Origin: Methylobacillus flagellatus_A
GTDB lineage: Bacteria > Pseudomonadota > Gammaproteobacteria > Burkholderiales > Methylophilaceae
Assembly (NCBI RefSeq): GCF_031344055.1
Contig: NZ_JADBEN010000005.1
Direction: 5' to 3' (one strand)
Length of the DNA: 64,000 bases
This document shows, piece after piece, positions 17,438 through 25,941 of this stretch. A model generated the notes under the pieces. The model did not search any database. It saw nothing but the letters and a program-made list of their open reading frames with translations, and was not told the DNA's origin. The number at the start of each line of letters is the position of its first letter. Positions within the stretch are counted from its first letter, which is position 1. The position numbers and the translations under genes were made by a program.

Positions 17438-17453
17438 TAGTCCGAACGGACTA
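17438..17453. promoter_or_regulatory. Perfect palindrome, candidate enhancer-binding site
   Basis: TAGTCCG-AA-CGGACTA is a perfect 7-bp inverted repeat about 140 bp upstream of the sigma-54 promoter, the usual distance for an NtrC-type activator. A close copy overlaps the eps operon promoter at 15326-15341. Confidence 0.65.
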
Positions 17454-17555
17454 TTCAAACCAAAGAAGGAAAAATCCGGCGGGGAAAATTCCCCTTGCCA
17501 ATTTCGGCTGCAAGCAACCAATACGGTTATTCACAACCACCAACAACCAACCGCT

Positions 17556-20222
17556 CTATTTTGGGTTACCCTGATTGGCGGAAAGCTTTTTCCAGTTGAG
17601 GTCAAACGCCAACCCACACCAGATAGCACGGGGAGCGCCGGGTCCGATGAATGTGGTGTTCTGCCATTCAGCATTGTTCGGGTTAAAGACTCCATTCGAA
17701 CCGAACGGGCTGCGTCCCAAATCTCCAGCGGTGGCATATTCCTTATTGAAAATATTGTCCGCCTTTACAAACAGCGTCATGCCATAGTCAAACTTATAAG
17801 TAGCCCGCAAGTTGAATATGGCATAGCCCGGGATAGTGCCTTTGCCAATGTAGTCGTAAGGGTCGCGGTCAGCATATTGCGCATCTCCGGGATAGCCGGC
17901 GTGCGTGGCCGCCCTTGGTCTATGTTCATTATTCTCATTTCCACGTACATAAGAGAATGAATGCATGATCATATTCAACGTGGCATCAAACCTGTCGCTG
18001 AAACGGTAATTCCAATTGGCCTGCACAATATGCCTCGGCATCCCGGACAGGCTGTCCCCCGGCTCAATATTCACGTAGGACTGCAAAGTCTGCGGAGCGG
18101 TATTGCTGCTGTTATTGGGATTGATGGCATTGGCTGGCGACTCGAACGTAGCCAGTAGATAAGTGTAATTAACGCCGAACCGGCTCTTGCCCGCTTCTCC
18201 CCTGAAGCCCATTTCTATGCCCTGGCGCAGGGTTTCGCCGAAGTTGTCGAATACGCCACGATTTTTCCGTCCCAAGGGCATGAACAGAATGTCGTCTTTA
18301 AGCTCCGTTCTGAAGAGTCCGGCATTCCAGGTCATCCCACTATGATTGCCACGCAGGCCGATCTCGTATGAAGTTGAGCGCACCTGCTTCAAATAAGGAT
18401 CCGCAGATAAAGAAGTGGGAATCGAACAGCCGTACTGAAAATTGGTGCTGCCGGGCTGGTTATCCTTAGTATGGTCACGCGCGCAGCCAAGCTCGACTAT
18501 CGTAGGAATGCGCGCACCCCGGCTGATATTTCCATAAACGCTCAGGCTCTCGATCGCCTCCCAGACTACCCCAATGGAAGGATTGAAACTTTTGTACTTG
18601 TAATCCCCATCAGTACAGACAAAACGGGCAAATGTGACAAAGGGGTCGCCGGGCAACGGGCAACGCTGCCTTCTTGGGTCCAGCAACCTGCCGCTATTTC
18701 CATTCAACGGATTTGCAGGGTTGATTTCAAACTGATAAAGATCATTGCCGAAGTCGGACATCAGCTCGTTCACCACATGCGACCAGTTAAACCTCGTGCC
18801 GTAAGTGATGTGCAGATTGTCCTTGGGAGACCAGGTGTCGCTGAAAAATAAGCTTTTCGTTGTACTGTGCCCTTTCAAGTCATTGCGCAATACAGGATAC
18901 TTTGCCGCATACAGCCCGTCCCAGTAATACCCTTCATCCCTGACATTGTTGACTTGACGGTCAGCGTCAAGCTCGCCGTACATTTCCTGTTGTTTGAATT
19001 TGACCTTGTTCTTGTCAAAGCTTCCTCCAAACACTATTTGATGGTTTCCCACATCCCATGCCGCTTGCAAGGTCAACCCGAAACTGTCCTGGTTCAGGTC
19101 GGAAAGATTGAACCGCCCATTGATGTAATCAATATGCAACCGGCTAACAAGCTGCTGATACTCATCATAAAAATCGCCATTCATCGCGGACTGGCGCATC
19201 TTGCGCTTATAAGCCAGGGCAGAGATGACAAAATTATCACTTACGTCCCAGCGACCATTCAGGTTGTAATGATCCAGTTTGTTGGTGGACTCATCGGGAG
19301 AGGTGAACACCCATTTACGGTTGGTCTCCGCCATTTCGAAAGGCAACAGGCCGTTGCCGGTCAATGCGGTATCCACATTGAGCACGCTGAAGTTGAGCTC
19401 GCCTTTGGGCAGCTTCAAACTCGCGTTGTTGTATAGCTGGCGAAGATTGCTGGGCGAATTGCGTCTCCAGCCGTCTTCCTCGAAGTGGTTATAGGCCGTG
19501 AACAATCCCAGGACGCCATTATTGATGCCATTAGAAAGCTGGACCTGCTGGCGTCCCCAAGCGCCAGAGACGACTTCCCCGCGCAAGAAATTATCGGTAA
19601 AACCAGTCTTGGTACGAATGGCAAGCGCCCCCCCCAAAGTATTCAGCCCGAACAATGGGCTTGAGCCAGGCAAGAGGTCCATGGACGCAATCGCGTTCAT
19701 GGGCAATAAATCCCAATTCACGACATCGCCAAAGGCCTCATTGACCCGCACGCCATCCAGATAAACGGAAATGCCTTGCGGGGTGCCCAGCATGGGTGAG
19801 GCGGTAAAGCCACGAAAGTTGAGATCCTGCTGGAAAGGATTGCCTGCGTAATCATTGATGCTCACCGACTGCATGTTATTGTTCATGAATTCGGTAATGT
19901 TGATCGTCCGCGACTCCGAGATTTCCTTTCCGGTCGCGCTTTGAATATTGGTTGCGGCCTGCTCCCGGTCAATGCCTACGCCAGGCAATGGGCTAACGAT
20001 GCGGACCCGCGGCGCCCGGATCACGATCTCCTCCACCCTGATGGCGGGCTCGGGAACCGCATTCCCCTCCTCTGCTGCAATATTTGCTTCCCCTTCTTCT
20101 GCGGCAATCGCCAACTCTACAGAAGCCCCCAGCATTAACAGTAATGCATAAATGACTTTATGCTGGCGAATGCTTCCCAGCTTGACTTGTGTCAACACGC
20201 TCTCCTTCTCCATATCCATCAT
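17556..20222 (-). CDS. TonB-dependent outer-membrane receptor
   Basis: About 888 residues. The first ATG is at 20222, and other starts are possible at ATG 20213 or TTG 20195; the last has AAGGAG six bases upstream. A signal peptide (KVIYALLLMLGASVELAIA) is followed by an acidic repeat, a TonB-box-like VEEIVIRAP and a plug domain (SVSINDYAGNPFQQDLNFRG, VYLDGVRVNEAFG). A beta-barrel follows, ending in an aromatic-rich strand (APRAIWCGLAFDLNW). It imports an unknown ligand using TonB energy. Siderophores, cobalamin or metal complexes are all possible; in methylotrophs such receptors can also serve lanthanide uptake. Its neighbours do not settle the substrate. Confidence 0.9.
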   Translation of the reverse strand: MMDMEKESVLTQVKLGSIRQHKVIYALLLMLGASVELAIAAEEGEANIAAEEGNAVPEPAIRVEEIVIRAPRVRIVSPLPGVGIDREQAATNIQSATGKEISESRTINITEFMNNNMQSVSINDYAGNPFQQDLNFRGFTASPMLGTPQGISVYLDGVRVNEAFGDVVNWDLLPMNAIASMDLLPGSSPLFGLNTLGGALAIRTKTGFTDNFLRGEVVSGAWGRQQVQLSNGINNGVLGLFTAYNHFEEDGWRRNSPSNLRQLYNNASLKLPKGELNFSVLNVDTALTGNGLLPFEMAETNRKWVFTSPDESTNKLDHYNLNGRWDVSDNFVISALAYKRKMRQSAMNGDFYDEYQQLVSRLHIDYINGRFNLSDLNQDSFGLTLQAAWDVGNHQIVFGGSFDKNKVKFKQQEMYGELDADRQVNNVRDEGYYWDGLYAAKYPVLRNDLKGHSTTKSLFFSDTWSPKDNLHITYGTRFNWSHVVNELMSDFGNDLYQFEINPANPLNGNSGRLLDPRRQRCPLPGDPFVTFARFVCTDGDYKYKSFNPSIGVVWEAIESLSVYGNISRGARIPTIVELGCARDHTKDNQPGSTNFQYGCSIPTSLSADPYLKQVRSTSYEIGLRGNHSGMTWNAGLFRTELKDDILFMPLGRKNRGVFDNFGETLRQGIEMGFRGEAGKSRFGVNYTYLLATFESPANAINPNNSSNTAPQTLQSYVNIEPGDSLSGMPRHIVQANWNYRFSDRFDATLNMIMHSFSYVRGNENNEHRPRAATHAGYPGDAQYADRDPYDYIGKGTIPGYAIFNLRATYKFDYGMTLFVKADNIFNKEYATAGDLGRSPFGSNGVFNPNNAEWQNTTFIGPGAPRAIWCGLAFDLNWKKLSANQGNPK

Positions 20223-20363
20223 CTTGTTTTTTCTAATGAATACTGGCTTTCCAGCCAGCTTGGAGAGCAACCCAGCAAAAGTTAAGCCATCAGGGCAATG
20301 ACATAATAACCAACTGTTTTTATTGGTAAATTAATGAAGTGGGATTAGTTAATGATTGGATGA

Positions 20364-20412
20364 TGGTTGTATACATCCCCATATGGCTGTAGCCAATGGC
20401 TACATACAACCA
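20364..20412. repeat. Nested inverted repeats upstream of the TonB receptor
   Basis: An outer pair, TGGTTGTAT (20364-20372) and ATACAACCA (20404-20412), encloses a perfect hairpin, TGTAGCC-AAT-GGCTACA (20388-20404), sharing one base with the outer right arm. It lies between tRNA-Val and the receptor gene, roughly 140-190 nt before the receptor start. It could be an RNA structure in the receptor leader or an operator. Confidence 0.5.
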
Positions 20413-20435
20413 AATTAATTAGAAAGGGCAAAAGC

Positions 20436-20456
20436 AAAAAGCCACCGACTGGTGGC
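20436..20456 (-). terminator. Terminator of tRNA-Val
   Basis: GCCACC-GACT-GGTGGC forms a 6-bp GC-rich stem; on the minus strand it is followed by TTTTT and lies 11 nt past the tRNA 3' end. Confidence 0.85.
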
Positions 20457-20466
20457 TTTGGAATAT

Positions 20467-20543
<77 letters not shown>

Positions 20544-20682
20544 ATTTGCTCTTGAAAACAAGAGAGCTGCGCATTTTAGCGCAATGCCCCTGGGTTCGCA
20601 ATCCTGAATGCCAAAAATCTAAGCCTGCATGCGCGGAGAACACGCCGCTATAATAATGACTAAGCTCAAACCAAGGTTCTTC

Positions 20683-21321
20683 ATGCTTCCTTTTGCCACA
20701 GCCAGCCACCATATCGACCAAATTACTGACGGCATTGCCGAACGAGGCTACGCGATCGTGCCCGGATTCCTGCCTGACACGTTTATTCAATCATTGCGTA
20801 CTGAAGCCATGGCGCTGCAGGAAGCCGGCAAGCTGCGGCGCGCCACCATAGGCAAGGCTGAAAAAAACCAATTGGATAGCAAAGTGCGCGGCGACCTGAT
20901 TCATTGGCTGGACCATGCCGATGCCAGCCCGGTGCAGCAAGAGTTTTCCGCCATCATGGAAACCCTGCGCGAATCGCTCAACCGCCACCTGTTCCTGGGC
21001 CTGTTCGAGCTTGAAAACCACTTTGCCATCTATCCTCCGGGCGCGATTTACAACAAGCACCTGGATCAGTTTCGTGGCAACGAAGAGCGGCAGGTCAGCT
21101 GCATTCTCTATTTAAACGAAGACTGGAAAGAGGAATACGGCGGCCAGCTGCGCCTCTACCTGGATGGGAAAGAACCCGAGCCTTATATCGACACCGTACC
21201 GCTTGGCGGCACGCTGGTCGCGTTTCTATCCGGCAAGTTCTGGCATGAAGTGCTTCCAGCGTCCCAGCCACGCATCAGCCTGACCGGATGGTTCAGGAAG
21301 CGCGGCTCCAGCCTGTCATGA
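20683..21321 (+). CDS. 2-oxoglutarate/Fe(II)-dependent dioxygenase, prolyl-4-hydroxylase-like
   Basis: A 212-residue soluble protein. The start at 20683 has AAGG upstream and begins LPFATASHH; earlier in-frame ATGs lack a ribosome site. The jelly-roll iron site is intact: His126 and Asp128 in NKHLDQF, distal His188 in GKFWHEV, and Arg197 in PRISL for 2-oxoglutarate. The run FAIYPPGAIYNKHLDQF resembles SM-20/PHD-type oxygenases. The substrate is unknown. Its stop overlaps the start of a PLP decarboxylase as ATGA, implying the two are made together and perhaps act in one pathway. Confidence 0.85.
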   Translation: MLPFATASHHIDQITDGIAERGYAIVPGFLPDTFIQSLRTEAMALQEAGKLRRATIGKAEKNQLDSKVRGDLIHWLDHADASPVQQEFSAIMETLRESLNRHLFLGLFELENHFAIYPPGAIYNKHLDQFRGNEERQVSCILYLNEDWKEEYGGQLRLYLDGKEPEPYIDTVPLGGTLVAFLSGKFWHEVLPASQPRISLTGWFRKRGSSLS

Positions 21322-22787
21322 GCTTGCCAGGGCTCGCCCCCCTGTTCGACCCTGAACAGTTCCGTGCCAGCGGCCATGCATTGATCGACATGCTGGCCGA
21401 ACAGCTCGCCAGCGAGTTGAGCGGCGATGCCGGCCTCATCCAATGGCAGCCTCCGCTTGAGGCGGAACAAGCATGGCAGGAAACCATGCCGGAGCATCCA
21501 GAACTTCGTCCTGAAGATTTCGCCGATTGGATTCGACAGGCAATATTGCCCCGCAACCTCGCGATGCACCACCCGCACAGCATGGCGCACCAGGCAGCGC
21601 CGCCCTTGCCCATGGCAGCGCTTTCCGACCTGGTGGCTGCACTGAGCAACCAGGCCATGGCGGTCTACGAGGCAGGCCCGGCGGCTACGCTCATAGAGCG
21701 CCAAGTCATCCGCTGGCTCAATACCTTAATCGGTTGGCCTGAAGGATCTGGCGTGCTGACCTCGGGCGGCAGCCAGGCCAATCTCACCGCCCTGCTGGCA
21801 GCGCGACAAAAGGCGGGGAACAGCATCTGGAACAAGGGCATCGACACTGCGCCGCGGCTGCGCATCCTCACGTCAGCGCTTTCGCATTACTCCATCAGCC
21901 GTGCCGCAGGCATCATGGGGCTAGGAACGGAAGCGGTCCTCCCTGTAGCAGTGGATGCGGAAGGAAAAATGTCCACCGAGGCCTTGAGGCAAGCGTATGA
22001 CATGTGCACAGCACGGCAGGAAACCGTCATGGCGGTGGTGGCGACCGCAGGCTGCACAGCGACCGGCAGTATCGACCCTTTGCAGGCAATAGGGGAATAT
22101 TGCCGCTCGCACGGCCTTTGGATGCATGTCGATGCCGCTCACGGGGCCTCGGCACTGCTTTCGGCAGATCATCGCAAAAAACTGGAAGGCATGGCGCTGG
22201 CGGATTCCGTCACCTGGGATGCGCATAAGCTGTTGTACATGCCCGCCACGGTCTCTGCCGTGCTGTTCCGCGACGCTGCCAGCAGCTATAGCGCGTTCTC
22301 GCAGGACGCCTCTTACCTGTTTCATGAGGACGACGACATAGAAGCAATGGGTTTCAATACCAGCCGCCGCACCTTGGAATGCACCAAGCGCATGATGGGG
22401 CTGAAATTGCTGGCGGCTTTCAAGCTCTACGGCAGGCAGGGAATAGCGACCTTAATCGAGCATGTATTCTCCCTGGCTGGACAGTTTGCCGGCCTTGTCG
22501 CCAAAACCCAACACTTTTCCTTATTGATGCTGCCGCAGACCAATATTGTCTGCTTCCGCTATTTGGGCAATGCCGCATTGGATATGGCAACGTTGAATGC
22601 CTTACAGGCGGATATTCGAAAAAGGCTGCTGCAACAGGGATTATTCCATTTGAGCCAGGTTAATATCGACAGCCATATCTGGCTACGGTGCACATTCATG
22701 AACCCTTATACCCAGCCGTCGCACCAGCGAGCCCTGCTGGAAAGCATCCGGCTTATCGGCGACAGCCTGCTTATACAGTCCGCCTGA
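21318..22787 (+). CDS. PLP-dependent group II decarboxylase (aromatic amino acid type)
   Basis: A 489-residue fold-type I PLP enzyme. The schiff-base lysine is Lys304 in TWDAHKLLYMP; Asp272 in MHVDAAHG contacts the pyridine nitrogen, and TSGGSQANL (about 148-156) binds phosphate. These match the aromatic-L-amino-acid, glutamate and diaminobutyrate decarboxylase group. The start at 21318 is chosen because it overlaps the oxygenase stop; an ATG at 21288 is less likely. The substrate may be an aromatic or acidic amino acid. The gene ends at a bidirectional terminator shared with the mxa operon. Confidence 0.85.
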   Translation: MSLPGLAPLFDPEQFRASGHALIDMLAEQLASELSGDAGLIQWQPPLEAEQAWQETMPEHPELRPEDFADWIRQAILPRNLAMHHPHSMAHQAAPPLPMAALSDLVAALSNQAMAVYEAGPAATLIERQVIRWLNTLIGWPEGSGVLTSGGSQANLTALLAARQKAGNSIWNKGIDTAPRLRILTSALSHYSISRAAGIMGLGTEAVLPVAVDAEGKMSTEALRQAYDMCTARQETVMAVVATAGCTATGSIDPLQAIGEYCRSHGLWMHVDAAHGASALLSADHRKKLEGMALADSVTWDAHKLLYMPATVSAVLFRDAASSYSAFSQDASYLFHEDDDIEAMGFNTSRRTLECTKRMMGLKLLAAFKLYGRQGIATLIEHVFSLAGQFAGLVAKTQHFSLLMLPQTNIVCFRYLGNAALDMATLNALQADIRKRLLQQGLFHLSQVNIDSHIWLRCTFMNPYTQPSHQRALLESIRLIGDSLLIQSA

Positions 22788-22805
22788 TATTGGCGAGCGC
22801 CAATA

Positions 22806-22832
22806 AAAAAGGGCAGGTGGACCCTGCCCTTT
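22806..22832. terminator. Bidirectional terminator between the decarboxylase and mxaD
   Basis: AAAGGGCAG / CTGCCCTTT forms a stem flanked by an A run on the left and T's on the right, in the 67-nt space between two convergent genes. It can stop transcription from both sides. Confidence 0.85.
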
Positions 22833-22854
22833 GCTTCCTCGAATGCTTGCCTGC

Positions 22855-23358
22855 TTACTTGCCGGACTCCAGGCCTGCCAGGCCAGCCTTGATAAAGCTG
22901 TCTACCGCATTTTGCGCAGTCTCATCGTCCTGGCCTTCAGGCGGCTCGTTACCGGTATCGAAACGGTAGAAACGCGCCATCCAGCTTACCTTGGAGTTGC
23001 TGCCATCAGCTTCCACCTTGATGCGGCCGGTCAGAGAACTTACCGGCAATGCCTCGAGTGCGATCTCGCCGCCCAGGCGGTATGACAATGTCTTGTTGGC
23101 GACATCCAGCTCATCCACCTGCTGCTGGATCTTGCCTCCGTTTTGCAAGGTCAGGTTGGCGGTCTTGTCGTCGACTGCCTCGCATGCCTTGACTTCAGGA
23201 TGCCACTTGGCAATGCCGCAAGGCTCGGCAATCTTGGCCCAGACCGCGTCCGGGGCGGCCTTGACTACCACCGCCTCATCCGTCTTGCGCGGGGTGGGGC
23301 CGTGAGCGAATACAGGCGCGGCAATGGCAAGGCTGAGTATTGCAATTAATAATTTCAT
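22855..23358 (-). CDS. mxaD: MxaD, periplasmic methanol-oxidation accessory protein
   Basis: A 167-residue protein starting at ATG 23358, which overlaps the mxaL stop as ATGA. The signal peptide KLLIAILSLAIAAPVFA is followed by a single SRPBCC/polyketide-cyclase-like domain (VKAAPDAVWAKIAEPCGIAK, LTGRIKVEADGSNSKVSW). In Methylorubrum, MxaD speeds electron transfer between methanol dehydrogenase and cytochrome cL. It is the last gene of this cluster; mxaE, mxaH and mxaB, which follow mxaD in some methylotrophs, are absent here. Confidence 0.9.
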   Translation of the reverse strand: MKLLIAILSLAIAAPVFAHGPTPRKTDEAVVVKAAPDAVWAKIAEPCGIAKWHPEVKACEAVDDKTANLTLQNGGKIQQQVDELDVANKTLSYRLGGEIALEALPVSSLTGRIKVEADGSNSKVSWMARFYRFDTGNEPPEGQDDETAQNAVDSFIKAGLAGLESGK

Positions 23359-24386
23359 CTTTTCTTGAACCTCAAATGTTGTTGAACGAAATCGAAAAAC
23401 CTTGGCGGCATAAAGAACGCCAAAATCAATAAAAGTGCTGGCAAGGCGAACCATGGCCTGAGGTCGGTCTTGCCCGACCGCCAAGTCGCCATGCCGGTTG
23501 CGGTGGCATCACGCGCGAATCCATGCGGCGCATCCAAGCGTTTATATTTAAGGCCTGTGGTTTCGGCCAATTGCTTCAGTTCTTTTTCATTCAGCCCGGA
23601 AAGGTTGGCTTTTGTATCTTCTGCCGGGTTGCGGCCATGGGATGCATTACGGCGGTTAAGGCCGTCATCGTCCTCCTCCACTTCCATGTCCTTTTCCATT
23701 TCATGGACAGACTTGGATGTGAACATGCCGAACGTGGCAAAACGCATCACTTCTTCCAATTCCCAATAGCCAATGATGTTGTCGTGCTCGTCCAGCTTGG
23801 GAATCCTGCTCAACTCTTCCTTGCCTGTACCGACCAATATGCCGCCGACTTCGCCCGGCTTGCCCTCGAACTTGGGCAAATAATCAGGGTTGGATGGCGG
23901 CGCCTGGTGCCCGTCGGTAAAGAATGCCAGGTACACGTCGGGCCCAAGCTTGGCTGCCTGCTCGATGCCGCTCAACACCCCGTGGGTAATAAACGAATCC
24001 GCAGCCCAGGCCATGCGCCAATCCATGTGGTCTATGGTTTGGTCCAGCGCGGAGAAATGCGCACAGACCTCTAGCGGCCGCACGATGTTCTGCGTTCCGC
24101 GTTCGGTAAACATGCCAAGGGCGACGGTGGAGCCGCAAGGCAGGTCGCGCAATGCTTCGCGCATGGCTTTCTTGGAGAGCTCCAGCCGGCTGATGCTCTT
24201 CCCGTCCAGCGTATAGTCACGCACGTTCATGCTTTGGGTGATATCCAGCACGAAAAACCAATCGAACACCCGCCGCGGCAACGTGGCGCTGGGGCTCAGC
24301 ATGGTAATCGCGAGCAACACCACGCTTGCCAGCATCATGCGGCCGCGCAGGTTCAGGCTGGAAAATTTAAAGCGCTGCAAAATCAA
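23355..24386 (-). CDS. mxaL: MxaL, von Willebrand factor A domain membrane protein
   Basis: A 343-residue protein. The proposed start is TTG 24386, overlapping the mxaK stop as TTGA, with AGAGGG five bases upstream. A membrane helix lies near residues 17-34, a vWA domain with a metal-site motif DITQS (48-52) follows, and a C-terminal helix (LRPWFALPALLLILAFF) is close to the end. Like MxaA, MxaC and MxaK, it is known to be needed for calcium insertion into methanol dehydrogenase. The vWA domain faces the periplasm. Similar paired vWA proteins accompany MoxR ATPases generally. Confidence 0.92.
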   Translation of the reverse strand: MILQRFKFSSLNLRGRMMLASVVLLAITMLSPSATLPRRVFDWFFVLDITQSMNVRDYTLDGKSISRLELSKKAMREALRDLPCGSTVALGMFTERGTQNIVRPLEVCAHFSALDQTIDHMDWRMAWAADSFITHGVLSGIEQAAKLGPDVYLAFFTDGHQAPPSNPDYLPKFEGKPGEVGGILVGTGKEELSRIPKLDEHDNIIGYWELEEVMRFATFGMFTSKSVHEMEKDMEVEEDDDGLNRRNASHGRNPAEDTKANLSGLNEKELKQLAETTGLKYKRLDAPHGFARDATATGMATWRSGKTDLRPWFALPALLLILAFFMPPRFFDFVQQHLRFKKR

Positions 24387-24955
24387 GGCATCCCTCTAGG
24401 AAAACCGGGAATCGACGGCCAGCCGTCAGGGCGCTTTTCGTCTTCCTTCACTTCGTCGTCATCCTCGTTATAGCGGTTTGGCGTCTTCACCCCGGCAAAC
24501 GACGGCGACAAGCGCAAAGCAAGCTCCAGGTTGTATTTGGCCTCGATCCATTCGGGATCGATGAGGAGCGCCTTGCTGTAGTTCTCCTTGCACAGCGACA
24601 TCAACGGCCCAACCTTGTCCCAGGAAACGTAGCCTTCGCTTTCGAGGATATCCACGCTCTGGGCAAGATACAGGTTGCCGGAGTTGAAATAGGCGGCTTT
24701 GCGCAGCTTATCATCCCCCTTGGCGGCGGCTTCGACATAGAGCTCGAGCGCCTGCTCGGTTTGCCCTTGCTCTGCCAGCAACCAGGCATCGGCAAACAGC
24801 TCGCGCGCGGACTTGCCTGACTGCGGCTCTCCTGCTTCCAGCTTCTGGTTGTAAATGCCCGCACGGTACAGACTCACGCTGCTCCAGACCAGGCCTGCCG
24901 TAGCCAGCACCAACAAGAGCAACATCCACGGAAATAGCCTTAAACGGCGCGCCAT
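24383..24955 (-). CDS. mxaK: MxaK, TPR-like methanol dehydrogenase maturation protein
   Basis: A 190-residue protein anchored by an N-terminal helix (WMLLLLVLATAGLVWSSVSL, residues about 10-29). Two to three TPR-like helical pairs follow (AWLLAEQGQTEQALELYVEA, AAYFNSGNLYLAQSVDI). It ends in an acidic segment (NEDDDEVKEDEK-like). Its gene overlaps mxaC by 16 nt and mxaL by 4 nt. It is one of the membrane set (MxaA, C, K, L) implicated in calcium loading of MxaF. Probably it bridges the two vWA proteins, which is inference. Confidence 0.9.
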   Translation of the reverse strand: MARRLRLFPWMLLLLVLATAGLVWSSVSLYRAGIYNQKLEAGEPQSGKSARELFADAWLLAEQGQTEQALELYVEAAAKGDDKLRKAAYFNSGNLYLAQSVDILESEGYVSWDKVGPLMSLCKENYSKALLIDPEWIEAKYNLELALRLSPSFAGVKTPNRYNEDDDEVKEDEKRPDGWPSIPGFPRGMP

Positions 24956-25941
24956 CTCTTAACCTCCGTCAGGTGTAGGGCAAATAATGCTGCGGCACAC
25001 AACAGCGACAATAAATAGAATATCCAGCTCAAATCCTGGCGCGCAGCGGCTTCGTAATACTTCACAGGCTGGTTCTTGAGCTCGGCGATGTCGGTCAGCG
25101 CCTCTTCCACCGCTTTTGGGCTTTCCGCTTCGTATATGTGGTAATTCACGCCCAACGTTTTGAAGTAATCATGCAACTGATGCTCGGGATAAGCATCGAG
25201 GTCCTCATCCTCAGGCGCATTCTTGATGCTGACGCCGTTGGCAGAACGCAGGTAAACCCAATACAGGGAGGCGCCCTGGCGATGGAACATTTCGCGCAGC
25301 AAATCCTGCGTCTTCACGTCCAGATGCGCCCCGCCATCGGACACCAGCAGGATCGCCCGCGCGCCGGTAACAGGACGCCCCTCGAAATAATCCAGCGCCA
25401 TGCCGAGGCCGCGCGCCACCGCGGTAAAGCCCATGCCGCCCGCTTCCGTGGCACGCAATGCGGCCAGCACCGCCTCTCGGTCGCCGCCCAGGGGCGCAAC
25501 CAAGATGGGAGAGGTGCTGAACGTCACCATGCCCAGCAGATCCTCGCGGCTCTGGCTCACAAAAGACTGCAGGACACGGCGTGCCGCCGCCATTTTCGAT
25601 TCGCTATCGCTCTTGGCGGAGTCGGCGAAACTGTCGTTCATACTCGCACTGCGGTCCAGCACGATCATGACGTGCGCACCACGGCCGACCTTTTCCAGCT
25701 GTTGCTCGCCCCAATACGGCCCGGCCAATGCTATCGCCATTGCCGCAATAGCCAACGCCCCCGCCCAGCGCCAAAAGCGTTCTATCCACAGCGACAGCTC
25801 ATCCTCGGGCAAGCGCAGGATGGATGGGTAGGGAAATGCGGCATGGCCGCGCACCAGCAATGGCACCAAAGCCAGCAGCAACAACGCCAGCCAGCCCGGC
25901 GCTTGCAGCCCGGCGCCCGCGTTCTGGAGAAACTCGCTCAC
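24940..25941 (-). CDS. mxaC: MxaC, von Willebrand factor A domain membrane protein
   Basis: A 333-residue protein starting at GTG 25941, which overlaps the mxaA stop as GTGA. Two N-terminal helices (about 16-31 and 60-75) precede a vWA domain with the metal-site motif DRSAS (96-100). A C-terminal helix (WIFYLLSLLCAAALFAL) closes the protein. Layout and length fit the BatA/BatB-like MxaC family. It is required in other methylotrophs for active, calcium-containing methanol dehydrogenase. Confidence 0.92.
   Translation of the reverse strand: MSEFLQNAGAGLQAPGWLALLLLALVPLLVRGHAAFPYPSILRLPEDELSLWIERFWRWAGALAIAAMAIALAGPYWGEQQLEKVGRGAHVMIVLDRSASMNDSFADSAKSDSESKMAAARRVLQSFVSQSREDLLGMVTFSTSPILVAPLGGDREAVLAALRATEAGGMGFTAVARGLGMALDYFEGRPVTGARAILLVSDGGAHLDVKTQDLLREMFHRQGASLYWVYLRSANGVSIKNAPEDEDLDAYPEHQLHDYFKTLGVNYHIYEAESPKAVEEALTDIAELKNQPVKYYEAAARQDLSWIFYLLSLLCAAALFALHLTEVKRWRAV

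Larger units (their letters stand above)
17222..17555. other. Regulatory spacer between the TonB receptor and PEP-CTERM genes
   Basis: This 334-nt gene-free stretch contains a sigma-54 promoter (17288-17303), the perfect palindrome (17438-17453) and a GGGGAA-AA-TTCCCC hairpin (17481-17494). The hairpin may end the TonB receptor transcript, although its T run is displaced by about six bases. I see no coding potential in it. Confidence 0.6.

Noticed and set aside
20271..20466. Cobalamin riboswitch upstream of the TonB receptor
   Set aside because: I find no B12-box-like conserved sequence; only simple inverted repeats are visible.
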